64,000 nt of DNA, from contig JAEYLX010000067.1 of NCBI GenBank assembly GCA_023407575.1, forward strand, positions 248,001-312,000, in the 5' to 3' direction. Of the stretch, positions 9,076-18,065 are shown one piece after another; position 1 is the stretch's first letter, and each line of letters opens with the position of its first letter. The notes below the pieces were generated by a model. The model was given only the letters and a program-made list of their open reading frames with translations. It was not told the origin of the DNA and did not search any database. Source of the DNA: Bacillota bacterium. GTDB taxonomy: Bacteria > Bacillota > Clostridia > Lachnospirales > Lachnospiraceae. The position numbers were made by a program, and so were the translations under genes.

Positions 9076-10029
9076 TTATAATCTCTTTTTTACTTGTTTC
9101 TTTAAGTACAACCTTCTACGTTGATAAACGATACCTATTACAGCAAATAGCACCAGAGCCGCCGAAAGTAATTGAGAAACCGCAAATGGGGTTCCCCATA
9201 AAAAAAGCTGATCTGTGCGAAGTCCTTCAATCCAAACTCTACCTAGTCCATAGCCTGCCAAATAAAGTAACATAACTTCGCCATTAAAACGTTTATGCTT
9301 TGTATACAAAATTAAGATAATTAATAAACATAGACACCATAAGGATTCATAGAGAAACGTAGGATGGACTTGAATATATTGAATCCCATCAACATTAACA
9401 ACCTTTTCTCTTAATTCCATAATGCGCTCAAGCGTCAAAGGTTTTCCTTCGTATATCTGTGCAAGCTTTGTATTCGATATGGAGCTTTGAAAAATATTTG
9501 AAACTACTCTTCGATCAATCTGCATAGCAAAAATATTGTCTGTATATTTACCAAAAGCTTCACGGTTAAAGAAATTCCCCCATCTACCAATCATTTGACC
9601 CGTTATTAAACCGACACAGGCCGTATCAGCCAATAACCAAAAAGAGTATTTTTTGATTCTGGTATAGATGAAAGCTGTAATAATAGCGGTTATAATACCA
9701 CCATAAATAGCGAGCCCACCAGTTCTAAGGTTAAATATACTTAAGGGACGACTTGCAAATTCATCCCAAGCAAATATCACATAATAGGCTCTTGCACCAA
9801 TTACAGATGCAATTATTGCATATAAAGCAAAATCCAGATAAATTTCTTTATTTTGACCTGTTCTACCTGCCATCCATTGGGCTACCAACCAACCGCATAG
9901 CATGCCAATGCCAATAACAACACCATAGAATGCAATTTGAAATCCAAACACATCAAAACCGCTTGCTATATTTTTTAATTCAATTCCCAGATGCGGAAAT
10001 ATGATATTTGTATTTAACTCCTCCAGCAA
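9076..10029 (-). CDS. lgt: Prolipoprotein diacylglyceryl transferase Lgt
   Basis: Membrane enzyme that transfers diacylglycerol from phosphatidylglycerol to the lipobox cysteine of prolipoproteins; several lipoproteins in this window would be substrates. The 317-aa product has about seven transmembrane segments, the Lgt signature GRWGNFFNREAFG (about 166-178), YGGI (about 113) and the HPTFLYES motif (about 222). The start is TTG; the sequence just upstream, GGTGATC, matches the 3' part of an extended Shine-Dalgarno, and no ATG gives a better fit. It follows ychF by 24 bp and is the last gene before a strong terminator. Confidence 0.95.
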   Translation of the reverse strand: MLEELNTNIIFPHLGIELKNIASGFDVFGFQIAFYGVVIGIGMLCGWLVAQWMAGRTGQNKEIYLDFALYAIIASVIGARAYYVIFAWDEFASRPLSIFNLRTGGLAIYGGIITAIITAFIYTRIKKYSFWLLADTACVGLITGQMIGRWGNFFNREAFGKYTDNIFAMQIDRRVVSNIFQSSISNTKLAQIYEGKPLTLERIMELREKVVNVDGIQYIQVHPTFLYESLWCLCLLIILILYTKHKRFNGEVMLLYLAGYGLGRVWIEGLRTDQLFLWGTPFAVSQLLSAALVLFAVIGIVYQRRRLYLKKQVKKRL

Positions 10030-10053
10030 TTGATCACCGCTTTCTTATACTTA

Positions 10054-11151
10054 TCAGACATTGAATCGGAACAATACTACGTCTCCATCCTGAACCACAT
10101 ATTCCTTACCTTCAGAACGGACAAGACCTTTTTCCTTGGCTGCATTATAATTACCACATTCCACTAAATTATGATAGTTTACAATCTCAGCTCTGATGAA
10201 ACCTCGTTCAAAATCCGAATGAATTTTTCCCGCCGCTTGTGGTGCCTTGGTTCCAACCTGAATTGTCCATGCTCTGGTCTCCTTGGGTCCAGCAGTCAAA
10301 TAGCTAATTAGTCCAAGGATATGATAACTCGCTTTAATCAGTTTCTCCAGACCTGACTCATTTAATCCTAATTCCTCTAAGAACATCTTCTTTTCTTCAT
10401 CATCTAACTCTGCTATCTCTTGCTCAATCTGTGCACTAATTACAAATACTTCAGAATTTTCTTCGCTAGCAAATTCACGAACCTTGGTAACATAAGCATT
10501 ATTTTCCCCATCATCAGCCAAATCATCTTCTTTTACATTAGCTGCATAGATTACTGGTTTTGCAGTTAAAAGATTTAACTCACCAAAAATTGCTTTTTCT
10601 TCATCATCCAGGTCAGTAAAGGTCTTTGCCATAAGCCCTTCTTCTAGATGTGCTTTTAAACGTTGAAGCATCTCTAACTCTTTGGCAAGTGCCTTGTCAT
10701 TCTTTGCACCTTTTGCAGTTTTTGAAATTCTACGTTCCAAAATTTCAAGATCAGAAAAAATAAGTTCTAAATTAATTGTCTCAATATCTCTTAATGGGTT
10801 TACAGACCCATCCACATGTATTACATTGGTATCTTCAAAGCAACGTACCACATGTACAATTGCATCCACTTCTCTAATATTTGATAAAAACTGATTTCCC
10901 AGTCCTTCACCCTTACTTGCACCTTTAACCAAGCCTGCAATGTCAACAAATTCAATGGCTGCCGGAACTATTTTTTCTGTGTGATATAAATCTCCCAACA
11001 CTTTTAGTCTTTCATCTGGAACAGGAACAATTCCAATGTTAGGATCAATTGTACAGAAGGGATAATTCGCTGATTCTGCGCCTGCTTTCGTTAAAGAGTT
11101 AAATAATGTACTTTTACCTACGTTAGGTAAACCAACTATACCAAGTTTCAT
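10054..11151 (-). CDS. ychF: Redox-regulated ATPase/GTPase YchF (Obg family)
   Basis: Universally conserved P-loop ATPase of the Obg family that associates with ribosomes and stress responses. The 365-aa length is standard. P-loop GLPNVGKST lies near residue 6, the Switch II region DIAGLVKGASKGEG near 69, and the C-terminal TGS-type domain contains RAWTIQVGTKAPQAAG and ends with DGDVVLFRFNV, both diagnostic of YchF. ATG start with GGAAGGAAG upstream. Situated between thiN and lgt, probably co-transcribed. Confidence 0.97.
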   Translation of the reverse strand: MKLGIVGLPNVGKSTLFNSLTKAGAESANYPFCTIDPNIGIVPVPDERLKVLGDLYHTEKIVPAAIEFVDIAGLVKGASKGEGLGNQFLSNIREVDAIVHVVRCFEDTNVIHVDGSVNPLRDIETINLELIFSDLEILERRISKTAKGAKNDKALAKELEMLQRLKAHLEEGLMAKTFTDLDDEEKAIFGELNLLTAKPVIYAANVKEDDLADDGENNAYVTKVREFASEENSEVFVISAQIEQEIAELDDEEKKMFLEELGLNESGLEKLIKASYHILGLISYLTAGPKETRAWTIQVGTKAPQAAGKIHSDFERGFIRAEIVNYHNLVECGNYNAAKEKGLVRSEGKEYVVQDGDVVLFRFNV

Positions 11152-11206
11152 TTGTTTCTTCCTTCCTCGTATTCATTTCAAATAACATAAAACTTTATGA
11201 TTGCTG

Positions 11207-11863
11207 TTAGTCCTTTGTTTCCATCACCAGAAGGATACCTTCCTTAAATTCCACACCAGCCAAATCATCTTTAATTACATTACTTACTCCCAGACTGCTT
11301 CCAGAAAGTAAAGTATGATTATTTAACGGATATTTACAACCTGATAGGGTTAGTCCAATCACTTTTTCTGTAAATGGTAAGAAGGATACATTGCTGCCAA
11401 ACTGCAATTTCTTTTCTATCGCAAAACTTTCCTTCTTAAGGTATATCTTATTATTTGTGTCAATTATTGATGCAAAAACCCCCACCTGCAGGGGCAGCAT
11501 AAGAAGATGAATATTGGCAAAGGTATGATCCAAACGACTTCCTGTAGCACCAATGAGATCAATATGGGTTGGAGTGTGCAACAGTGCCAGCTCTATCGCA
11601 ATTTCCGTATCCGTCTTATCCTTTTCCGTTGGAAAGGTTTTAATCGGTACAGATAACTCCCGGTATTTTTGAAAAATCTCCTGTGGCACAGAATCAAAGT
11701 CCCCAACAATATAATCCAACTTTATACTAAGCTCATCTGCAGCTGCCATACCATTATCTGCTGCAATAATCATATGATACTCATGTATCTGTAACCACTT
11801 GTCTAAAAACCCCAAGTCAATATGACCACCTGTAAGAATTAAAATTCTGTTATTCTTCTCCAT
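11207..11863 (-). CDS. thiN: Thiamine pyrophosphokinase
   Basis: Transfers pyrophosphate from ATP to thiamine to give thiamine pyrophosphate. The 218-aa product has the family hallmarks: AADNGMAAA (about 34), the acidic metal-binding GDFDS (about 54), EKDKTDTEIAIELAL (about 80) and GATGSRLDHTFAN (about 105). The C-terminal domain carries the GLTLSGCKYPL segment of the thiamine-binding half. ATG start with AAAGGA upstream. The rpe-thiN pairing downstream of rsgA is widespread in Firmicutes. No thiamine riboswitch was seen, as expected for an internal operon gene. Confidence 0.94.
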   Translation of the reverse strand: MEKNNRILILTGGHIDLGFLDKWLQIHEYHMIIAADNGMAAADELSIKLDYIVGDFDSVPQEIFQKYRELSVPIKTFPTEKDKTDTEIAIELALLHTPTHIDLIGATGSRLDHTFANIHLLMLPLQVGVFASIIDTNNKIYLKKESFAIEKKLQFGSNVSFLPFTEKVIGLTLSGCKYPLNNHTLLSGSSLGVSNVIKDDLAGVEFKEGILLVMETKD

Positions 11864-11956
11864 ATATCCTTTCGCTCCTTTTCATCTCATGCAGTATTCT
11901 CGGATACCTACAATATATCTAGAGCGTTTCTATTTAATCAAATGCACTTGTTTCTT

Positions 11957-12622
11957 TTAGTTAAAACGATTAAACTTATCCTGAAACTCAGTTACATTCT
12001 CCTTTATATCACCTTTAAATACCGAAGTTCCAGCAACAATAATGTTGGCACCAGCTTCTATCACCTGTTCCACATTTTGAATTGTAATTCCGCCATCTAC
12101 TTCAATATCAATCTTTTTACCAGCCTTTTCCATCATTTCTCTCATGCTCTCAATCTTTTGCAGCATGGAGGGGATGAAGACCTGTCCGCCAAATCCCGGG
12201 TTCACAGACATTATTAAAATCATATCCAACTCATTCAGAACATGTTCCAATACATGAATTGGAGTTGCAGGATTTAAAGAAACTCCTGCTTTCATCCCTA
12301 ACTCTCTAATACGTGATAATGTTCGATGTAGATGAGGGCAGGTTTCGGCATGTACCGTAAGGATATCTGCACCCGAAGCTTTAAATGCTTCCAAGTATTT
12401 ATCAGGGTCCTCAATCATTAAATGTACATCAAAAATAAGCTTCGAATTCTTTCTTATCGAAGCTATCACAGGCATTCCAAAGCTTATGCTAGGAACAAAT
12501 TTTCCATCCATTACATCGATATGAAGGTATTCTACTCCTGTACTTTCCAGTAGAGTAATCTGCTCCCCCAGTTTTGTAAAATCAGCTGCTAAAATCGATG
12601 GAGCAAGCTTTATCATATTCAT
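11957..12622 (-). CDS. rpe: Ribulose-phosphate 3-epimerase
   Basis: Interconverts D-ribulose 5-phosphate and D-xylulose 5-phosphate in the pentose phosphate pathway. The 221-aa TIM barrel begins KLAPSILAADF and shows the metal-binding and catalytic signatures HIDVMDGKFVPS (about 35), FDVHLMIEDP (about 64), MSVNPGFGGQ (about 139) and IEVDGGI (about 173). The first ATG has AAAGG upstream and a second in-frame ATG two codons later is possible. Between rsgA and thiN in the housekeeping unit. Confidence 0.96.
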   Translation of the reverse strand: MNMIKLAPSILAADFTKLGEQITLLESTGVEYLHIDVMDGKFVPSISFGMPVIASIRKNSKLIFDVHLMIEDPDKYLEAFKASGADILTVHAETCPHLHRTLSRIRELGMKAGVSLNPATPIHVLEHVLNELDMILIMSVNPGFGGQVFIPSMLQKIESMREMMEKAGKKIDIEVDGGITIQNVEQVIEAGANIIVAGTSVFKGDIKENVTEFQDKFNRFN

Positions 12623-12759
12623 ACCAACCTTTCATGTAACCGTAACAATTAACTATAATAGCTAACTTCTTAGTTCAATTTATCAAAATCAATTTAGCAT
12701 AATACTAACCCCACTAAAATCTAATTCGAATTTGCTCAATTATATTCATTTAGTCTTTA

Positions 12760-12839
12760 TTGTCGTTTCGTATTATTATCGTTTAATATTATTGTCATTT
12801 CGTATTATTGTCGTTTAATATTTCTTTTTGTCGTTTAAT
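12760..12839. repeat. 32-bp tandem repeat overlapping the 3' end of rsgA
   Basis: Two consecutive 32-bp units (12760-12791 and 12792-12823) differ at only three positions. A third, partial copy of the core (reading TTAAACGACAA on the minus strand) runs to 12839 inside rsgA. The rsgA stop codon at 12815-12817 lies inside the repeat, so the last codons of the gene are themselves a repeat copy. The rest of the gap to rpe (12840-side excluded, 12660-12759) is AT-rich with no visible gene. Confidence 0.8.
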
Positions 12840-13696
12840 TCATCATATAGGATAAGATAATTCTCATATCTGATTTTACTGATTTTTTGATCCTTCAAAG
12901 CATCCTTAACTCCACAAGAAGGCTCGTTTCGATGGCTGCAACCAATGAAACGACAATTCTCTTCATATTCATGAAATTCAACAAAATAGCTCTTCAAATC
13001 ATCCTTCTCAATCTGATCAATATAAAGAGAGCTAAAGCCGGGGGTATCCATGACATAGGTATCCCCTTCAATATGAATAAGCTCGGAATGTCTTGTTGTA
13101 TGTTTTCCGCGCTTTATCTTCTCGCTAATATCACCAGTTTCCATCTTTATCTGTGGTTGAATTAAATTGATAAAGGTAGATTTACCAACTCCGGAAGGCC
13201 CAGCAAGTACGGTTGTCTTATCTTTCAGAAGGTCGGTGACTAAATCCACTCCTTCTAAATTTCGCATACTTGTAAAGAGAACTTCATAACCACACTTCTT
13301 ATAGGCTTCCTTTAACAAACTCATTTCTTTATCCGTAACGATGTCCATCTTATTAAAACACACAATCGTATTGAGGCCTTGCTTTCCCATCATAATTAAA
13401 AAGCGATCCAAAAGATTTAAATTAGGATCAGGCTCCGCAGCTGCAAAGATAACCATCGCCTGGTCAATATTTGCAACTGCTGGCCTTATTAATTCATTTT
13501 TTCTAGGATATATTTCAACAATAGTGCCCTTGCCCTCTGGCTGGTCATCGGTATCTATCTCCACTTCATCACCAACTAAGGGTTTAATATTCTGATTACG
13601 GAATATTCCCTTTGCCTTACATTCATAAGTCATGTGATTATTTGGTGAATGCACATAATAAAATCCAGCGATACCTTTGATAATTCTACCTTTCAA
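12815..13696 (-). CDS. rsgA: Small ribosomal subunit biogenesis GTPase RsgA
   Basis: Circularly permuted GTPase that helps mature the 30S subunit. The product of 293 aa shows the OB-fold N terminus, then the permuted G motifs: G4 FNKMD, G1 GPSGVGKST (about 166) and G3 DTPGF, and a C-terminal zinc site (CRFIGCSHRNEPSCGV, about 250). The longest reading frame would begin 21 bp earlier, but GGAGG lies six bases before a TTG at 13694-13696, so that TTG (MKGRIIKG) is taken as start. It follows the prkC stop by one base. Its 3' end runs into a tandem repeat. The prkC-rsgA linkage is classic in Firmicutes. Confidence 0.95.
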   Translation of the reverse strand: MKGRIIKGIAGFYYVHSPNNHMTYECKAKGIFRNQNIKPLVGDEVEIDTDDQPEGKGTIVEIYPRKNELIRPAVANIDQAMVIFAAAEPDPNLNLLDRFLIMMGKQGLNTIVCFNKMDIVTDKEMSLLKEAYKKCGYEVLFTSMRNLEGVDLVTDLLKDKTTVLAGPSGVGKSTFINLIQPQIKMETGDISEKIKRGKHTTRHSELIHIEGDTYVMDTPGFSSLYIDQIEKDDLKSYFVEFHEYEENCRFIGCSHRNEPSCGVKDALKDQKISKIRYENYLILYDELNDKKKY

Positions 13697-13697
13697 A

Positions 13698-15860
13698 TTA
13701 ATCCTCCAAAGCTGCAAAAGTCATTTCCCAGGTCATTGGCTCTGTATCACCTGGTATTGTAAATAAATCTCCGTTAACATACATTTTAACTGTACCTGGT
13801 GAATTATCAGGTGAAGTGTAATCATTAAAATTATACGGGAACTCTGAAGAGTCTACAAGTCCTGAAAAAATAGTTTCAGGTGCTTCACCGTTCTTTTCCA
13901 TTTCTAACACGATATCTGCGGAATCACCAAGACCCTCAATATAGTCAAAGGGATTAACATCAATGGTTACTAGTCCAACATATGTTTCATCCACAGGCTC
14001 CTCGACTATAGGGGTTACTGTAGGGGTAGCAGTTGTTTTTCCAGTACTGATTGTTATATCGATTGTAGTATTTGAATCAACACTCTGTCCTTTTGATGTA
14101 CTCTGGTAACTTACCTGGCCCTTAGCATAAATATCAGAGGGTTGATAATCAACAGTACCAATCTTTAAATTAGCCGCTGCTAATTTGTTTTTAGCTTCAT
14201 TCTCAGTAGCTCCTAAGAGATCTGGGACAGTAACCTTCTTAATCTCTGGTCCGGTACTTACAATGACTTTAACAGTATCTCCCGCTTTAGCCATAGCACC
14301 ACGTTCTGGTACCGTACTAATAACCTGACCGCTCTCAACCTCATCACTTGGAATCCATTCGTGATCAAGCAGTAATTCTTTTTCCGTTATTTTTTTATCA
14401 GCCTGTTCCTCTGTTAAGCCATAAACGTCCGGAACTTCGATAGGCTGCTTGCCTACACTAATGGTAAGTATTACTTTGCTGCCTTTTAAAATCTCACTTT
14501 GTTCGGTTGGGTATTGCTTCATAACCTTACCAGCCTCATATTCATCAGAATAATCGTCATTACCCCATTCAATTATAGCATCTGGATCTTTGGCTTTTAT
14601 TAAGGTCATAGCATCTTCTTTTGTGTATCCTGTTACCTTTGGCAAAACGTAACTTTCTCCAACAGGTACTCCCTGAGTTGGAGCTAGGGTTGGTTCTGGA
14701 GAAGGAGTAAGGGTCAATTCCGTATTGATACTGTCATCCGGTGTATCATTCTTACGATTAGAGGTTAAAAACCACGCAACTGCAGAAATAATAACAATCA
14801 TTAATACCACCGCAGCAACAATCGATCCTATTACAAAAACCTTTTCCACCTTAGAATCCACAGTATCCAGTTCTTCATCGTCTTCCTCTGGAGCTGCAGC
14901 TGCAGCTGCAGCTAGATTCTTGGTTGAACGCATATCATCATCCAGAAATGCACCATTCTTAATTTTCCCAATTTCTTCTGAAATATTAATTGTTGGTGAA
15001 TCCGTTGCAACAAAGGCAGGAATTTGCACAAAGTCTCCATCCGGATTGGTAATTGCTCTTTTTAAATCAGAAATCAACTCAGATGCTGTGTGATATCTTC
15101 TTTCTGGTCTTTTCTGCATACATTTTTGTACAATTTTATCAATACTAAAAGGAATTTCCGGATCTAATTCCCGAAGCGGCATAGCTTCCCCCTGAATATG
15201 AAGCAGTGCTACGGAAACCGTATTGTCACCTGCAAATGGAACTTTACCGGACAGCATTTCATAAAGAGTAACACCTAAGGAATAGATATCGCTTTTCTCG
15301 TCACTATATCCTCCTCTTGCCTGTTCTGGAGAAAGATAATGCACTGATCCCATGGCATTGGAGGTTATGGTATTGGAATTGGTTGCCTTAGCAATACCAA
15401 AGTCGGTAACCTTCACCTTTCCATCTCTGGATATAATTATGTTCTGTGGTTTAATATCTCTGTGTATAATATGGTTGTCATGAGCTGCTTCCATACCCTG
15501 TGCAATTTGAATGGTAATTCCAACAGCTTCCTTAACTTCAAGTTTACCCTTTCGCTCAATAAATCGCTTTAGTGTAATACCTTCCACCAACTCCATCACA
15601 ATAAAATGTAAGCCACTGTCATCACCGACATCATATACATTTACAATGTTCGGATGAGATAGACCTGCGGCCGACTGTGCTTCACCTCTAAATTTGTTCA
15701 CAAAGCTCTTATCACTGGAGTATTCCGGTTTTAATACCTTTATTGCTACAAAACGATTTAATCTCTGGTCTCTGGCCTTATAAACATCCGCCATTCCACC
15801 TGATCCTACTTTATCAATCACTTCATAGCGTTCACTGATAAACATACCGGGTTTTAACAT
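13698..15860 (-). CDS. prkC: PrkC-type eukaryotic-like Ser/Thr kinase with PASTA domains
   Basis: Transmembrane kinase that senses peptidoglycan fragments and phosphorylates division, translation and germination targets. From the chosen ATG (GAGGTGATTAAG upstream; MLKPGMFISERYEV) it is 720 aa. The kinase domain (about 10-270) has GSGGMADVYKA, catalytic HRDIKPQN and DFG. A juxtamembrane stretch with a polyalanine tract leads to one transmembrane helix (about 350-375). Three extracellular PASTA domains follow (about 408-620), then a Thr-rich linker and a roughly 80-residue C-terminal domain outside the PASTA pattern. Immediately upstream is the cognate phosphatase prpC; immediately downstream rsgA. 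Confidence 0.96.
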   Translation of the reverse strand: MLKPGMFISERYEVIDKVGSGGMADVYKARDQRLNRFVAIKVLKPEYSSDKSFVNKFRGEAQSAAGLSHPNIVNVYDVGDDSGLHFIVMELVEGITLKRFIERKGKLEVKEAVGITIQIAQGMEAAHDNHIIHRDIKPQNIIISRDGKVKVTDFGIAKATNSNTITSNAMGSVHYLSPEQARGGYSDEKSDIYSLGVTLYEMLSGKVPFAGDNTVSVALLHIQGEAMPLRELDPEIPFSIDKIVQKCMQKRPERRYHTASELISDLKRAITNPDGDFVQIPAFVATDSPTINISEEIGKIKNGAFLDDDMRSTKNLAAAAAAAPEEDDEELDTVDSKVEKVFVIGSIVAAVVLMIVIISAVAWFLTSNRKNDTPDDSINTELTLTPSPEPTLAPTQGVPVGESYVLPKVTGYTKEDAMTLIKAKDPDAIIEWGNDDYSDEYEAGKVMKQYPTEQSEILKGSKVILTISVGKQPIEVPDVYGLTEEQADKKITEKELLLDHEWIPSDEVESGQVISTVPERGAMAKAGDTVKVIVSTGPEIKKVTVPDLLGATENEAKNKLAAANLKIGTVDYQPSDIYAKGQVSYQSTSKGQSVDSNTTIDITISTGKTTATPTVTPIVEEPVDETYVGLVTIDVNPFDYIEGLGDSADIVLEMEKNGEAPETIFSGLVDSSEFPYNFNDYTSPDNSPGTVKMYVNGDLFTIPGDTEPMTWEMTFAALED
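14893..14913. repeat. GCTGCA hexanucleotide microsatellite inside prkC
   Basis: Three and a half copies of a 6-bp unit encode part of a run of alanines in the cytoplasmic juxtamembrane region. The length is a multiple of three per unit, so slippage would change linker length in steps of two alanines rather than break the frame. Confidence 0.8.
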
Positions 15861-16055
15861 CTTAATCACCTCATTCTTCATTCTTTTCCCAAGCATTATA
15901 ACGACTGCTTGGCCTGATAGAAGAAATACAAAAAAATGTACATTGACTTCTTTTTGATTTCCTCATAAGTGAATTATGTACCATTGATAACCCACTTTGG
16001 AACTCTTGCATTTGAAGATACTTTCATTTGCAAGAATTATGAATTATTCATTGCC

Positions 16056-16775
16056 TCATATTTTAATTAATATAATAGCTATGTTGTCCTTACCGCCATT
16101 TTGATTTGCAAGTGAAACTAGGGTTTCCACAGCGGATTGCAAATCTTCCTTCTCTTTAATTATCTGTTCAATCTGTTCATCTTCCAGCATATTGGTGAGT
16201 CCATCGGAACATATTAATATATAATCACCCTCTTCAAGGCTCACTTCAAAGAAATCAGGTTCTACTTCTGAATTAGCACCTAATGCTCTTGTTACAACAT
16301 TCTTATTTGGATGAACTCTAGCTTGTAAACGATCCAACTCACCGGACTTAACCATTGCCTCCACAAGGCTGTGGTCCTCAGTTATTTGCTTCATTTCTTT
16401 GCCAATAACATATAGCCTGCTATCCCCAATATTGGCGACATATAAATCATTACCAATGATTGTCGCAGCAACAAAGGTTGTACCCATGCCTTCCAGTTCA
16501 ATCTGCTCCGTAGCTTTGCTGCGTAGAGCTTTATTTGTCTCTTGTATGGCGTCACTAATGGATGCTATCGGTAATTCATTAACACTTTGTTCTATTTTTT
16601 CCTTAAAAAATTCTACACAGAATCTTGAAGCATAATCACCCGCGTTATGTCCTCCCATCCCATCGGCTACAATAAACAAATTAGGTAGTTTACCAATGGC
16701 AGCTTCACTGCAAAAGACATAATCCTGGTTTATCCTCCGTCGCTCTCCAATATCAGTTATTGAAAATGCTTTCAA
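16056..16775 (-). CDS. prpC: PP2C-family Ser/Thr protein phosphatase PrpC (Stp)
   Basis: Mn/Mg-dependent phosphatase that reverses PrkC phosphorylation. The 239-aa protein carries the PP2C metal-binding motifs: RRRINQDYV (about 12), the DGMGGHNAGD aspartates (about 38), GDSRLY (about 118), CSDGLTNML (about 188) and GGKDNIAIIL at the C terminus. The start codon is TTG with a near-perfect Shine-Dalgarno (AAGGAGGTG). It precedes prkC by 195 bp and follows rlmN by 52 bp, the normal Firmicutes order. Confidence 0.96.
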   Translation of the reverse strand: MKAFSITDIGERRRINQDYVFCSEAAIGKLPNLFIVADGMGGHNAGDYASRFCVEFFKEKIEQSVNELPIASISDAIQETNKALRSKATEQIELEGMGTTFVAATIIGNDLYVANIGDSRLYVIGKEMKQITEDHSLVEAMVKSGELDRLQARVHPNKNVVTRALGANSEVEPDFFEVSLEEGDYILICSDGLTNMLEDEQIEQIIKEKEDLQSAVETLVSLANQNGGKDNIAIILIKI

Positions 16776-16827
16776 GTCTGCACCTCCTTGTTGTACAACC
16801 TTTCAGAGCCTTAAGCGTAACATATCA

Positions 16828-17865
16828 TTACATTTTATCAATATAACTCTTCCGTAGTTGCCCACAGGCAGCGTCAATATCCGCGCCCATTTCTCTTCTT
16901 ATAGTAACATTTATTCTATTTTTTTCAAGTATATTTTTAAATTTTTGTATCTTTTTGTTCTCTGATTTCCTGTAATCTCTCTCTTTTATGGGGTTTACAG
17001 GAATTAAATTAATATGACAATTTAAGCCTTTTACTAGCTTAGAAAGCTCTACTGCATGCTCTTCTTCATCATTTACACCATCCACAAGGCTGTACTCGAA
17101 GGTCAATCTTCTTCCAGTTTTATCATAATAACTACGAAATGCATCCAGTACTTCCGACAATTCATATTTTACCGCCACAGGCATCATTGTCTTTCGTATT
17201 TCATTGTTAGGTGCATGTAGAGATAATGCGAGTGTAACCTGCAATCCTTCGTCACCAAAGGCTCGAATTTTATCAGGGATTCCACAGGTGGAAACTGTTA
17301 TATTCCTTGCACTAATGTTTAAACCACCGGCTTCGGTTATCAGTTTAAGGAATTTTACCAAATGTTCGTAATTATCCAATGGTTCTCCGGTTCCCATAAC
17401 CACAATATTGGATACCCGTTCTCCTGTTAATGCTTGAATTCTATAGATTTGATCCAGCATTTCCGAGGCAGTAAGGTCACGCTCCTTACCTCCGATGGTG
17501 GAGGCACAGAATTTACAACCCATGCGACAGCCTACCTGTGAGGAGATACACACACTGTTTCCGTGATGATATTTCATAAGGACACTTTCAATCACCCTAT
17601 CATCTCTTAGACGAAACAAATACTTAATTGTTCCATCCGAAGCCGAGTGTAAGGAATCAACTACAGAAAGTGCCGCAATCCAAAAATGTTCCTGTAATTT
17701 TTGCCTTAAGTCCTTTGAAAGATTTGTCATCTCATCAAAGCTAGTAACTAGTTTAATATGGAGCCATTCGTAAATTTGCTTTGCACGAAACACAGGAAGC
17801 CCCATCTCTTTTAGTTCACTCGTTAATTCCTCAATATTCAAGGATTTAATATCTATTTGTTCCAT
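16828..17865 (-). CDS. rlmN: Dual-specificity 23S rRNA/tRNA adenine-C2 methyltransferase RlmN
   Basis: Radical SAM enzyme that methylates C2 of A2503 in 23S rRNA and A37 in some tRNAs. The 345-aa product has the iron-sulfur CX3CX2C motif at C113, C117 and C120, and the catalytic pocket cysteine near the end at C334 (AACGQL), which is essential in the family. The MGTGEPLDNY motif binds SAM. ATG start. Length and gene order (rsmB-rlmN-prpC) are standard. An intact C334 argues against a Cfr-like reassignment. Confidence 0.97.
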   Translation of the reverse strand: MEQIDIKSLNIEELTSELKEMGLPVFRAKQIYEWLHIKLVTSFDEMTNLSKDLRQKLQEHFWIAALSVVDSLHSASDGTIKYLFRLRDDRVIESVLMKYHHGNSVCISSQVGCRMGCKFCASTIGGKERDLTASEMLDQIYRIQALTGERVSNIVVMGTGEPLDNYEHLVKFLKLITEAGGLNISARNITVSTCGIPDKIRAFGDEGLQVTLALSLHAPNNEIRKTMMPVAVKYELSEVLDAFRSYYDKTGRRLTFEYSLVDGVNDEEEHAVELSKLVKGLNCHINLIPVNPIKERDYRKSENKKIQKFKNILEKNRINVTIRREMGADIDAACGQLRKSYIDKM

Positions 17866-18065
17866 CGTTTTTCCTATTCTAATTGTATAAAAACTAAGTA
17901 TCTATTTAATTATGTGTCTAATACTTTTATTAATGTTTCTCGTATAATACTCTTATAAGAATTGTAACTTTCACTTAAGATGAAAAGCTTCACTTTCAAT
18001 ACTTCTGTAATATAGGTATCTACTTTTTTAGTATGCGAAAACTTTAAGTTTTAGAACTAACCAAA

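Noticed and set aside
16010..16040. Terminator after prpC
   Set aside because: A CTTGCA/TGCAAG pairing exists but with interruptions and no T-tract; not strong enough to list.
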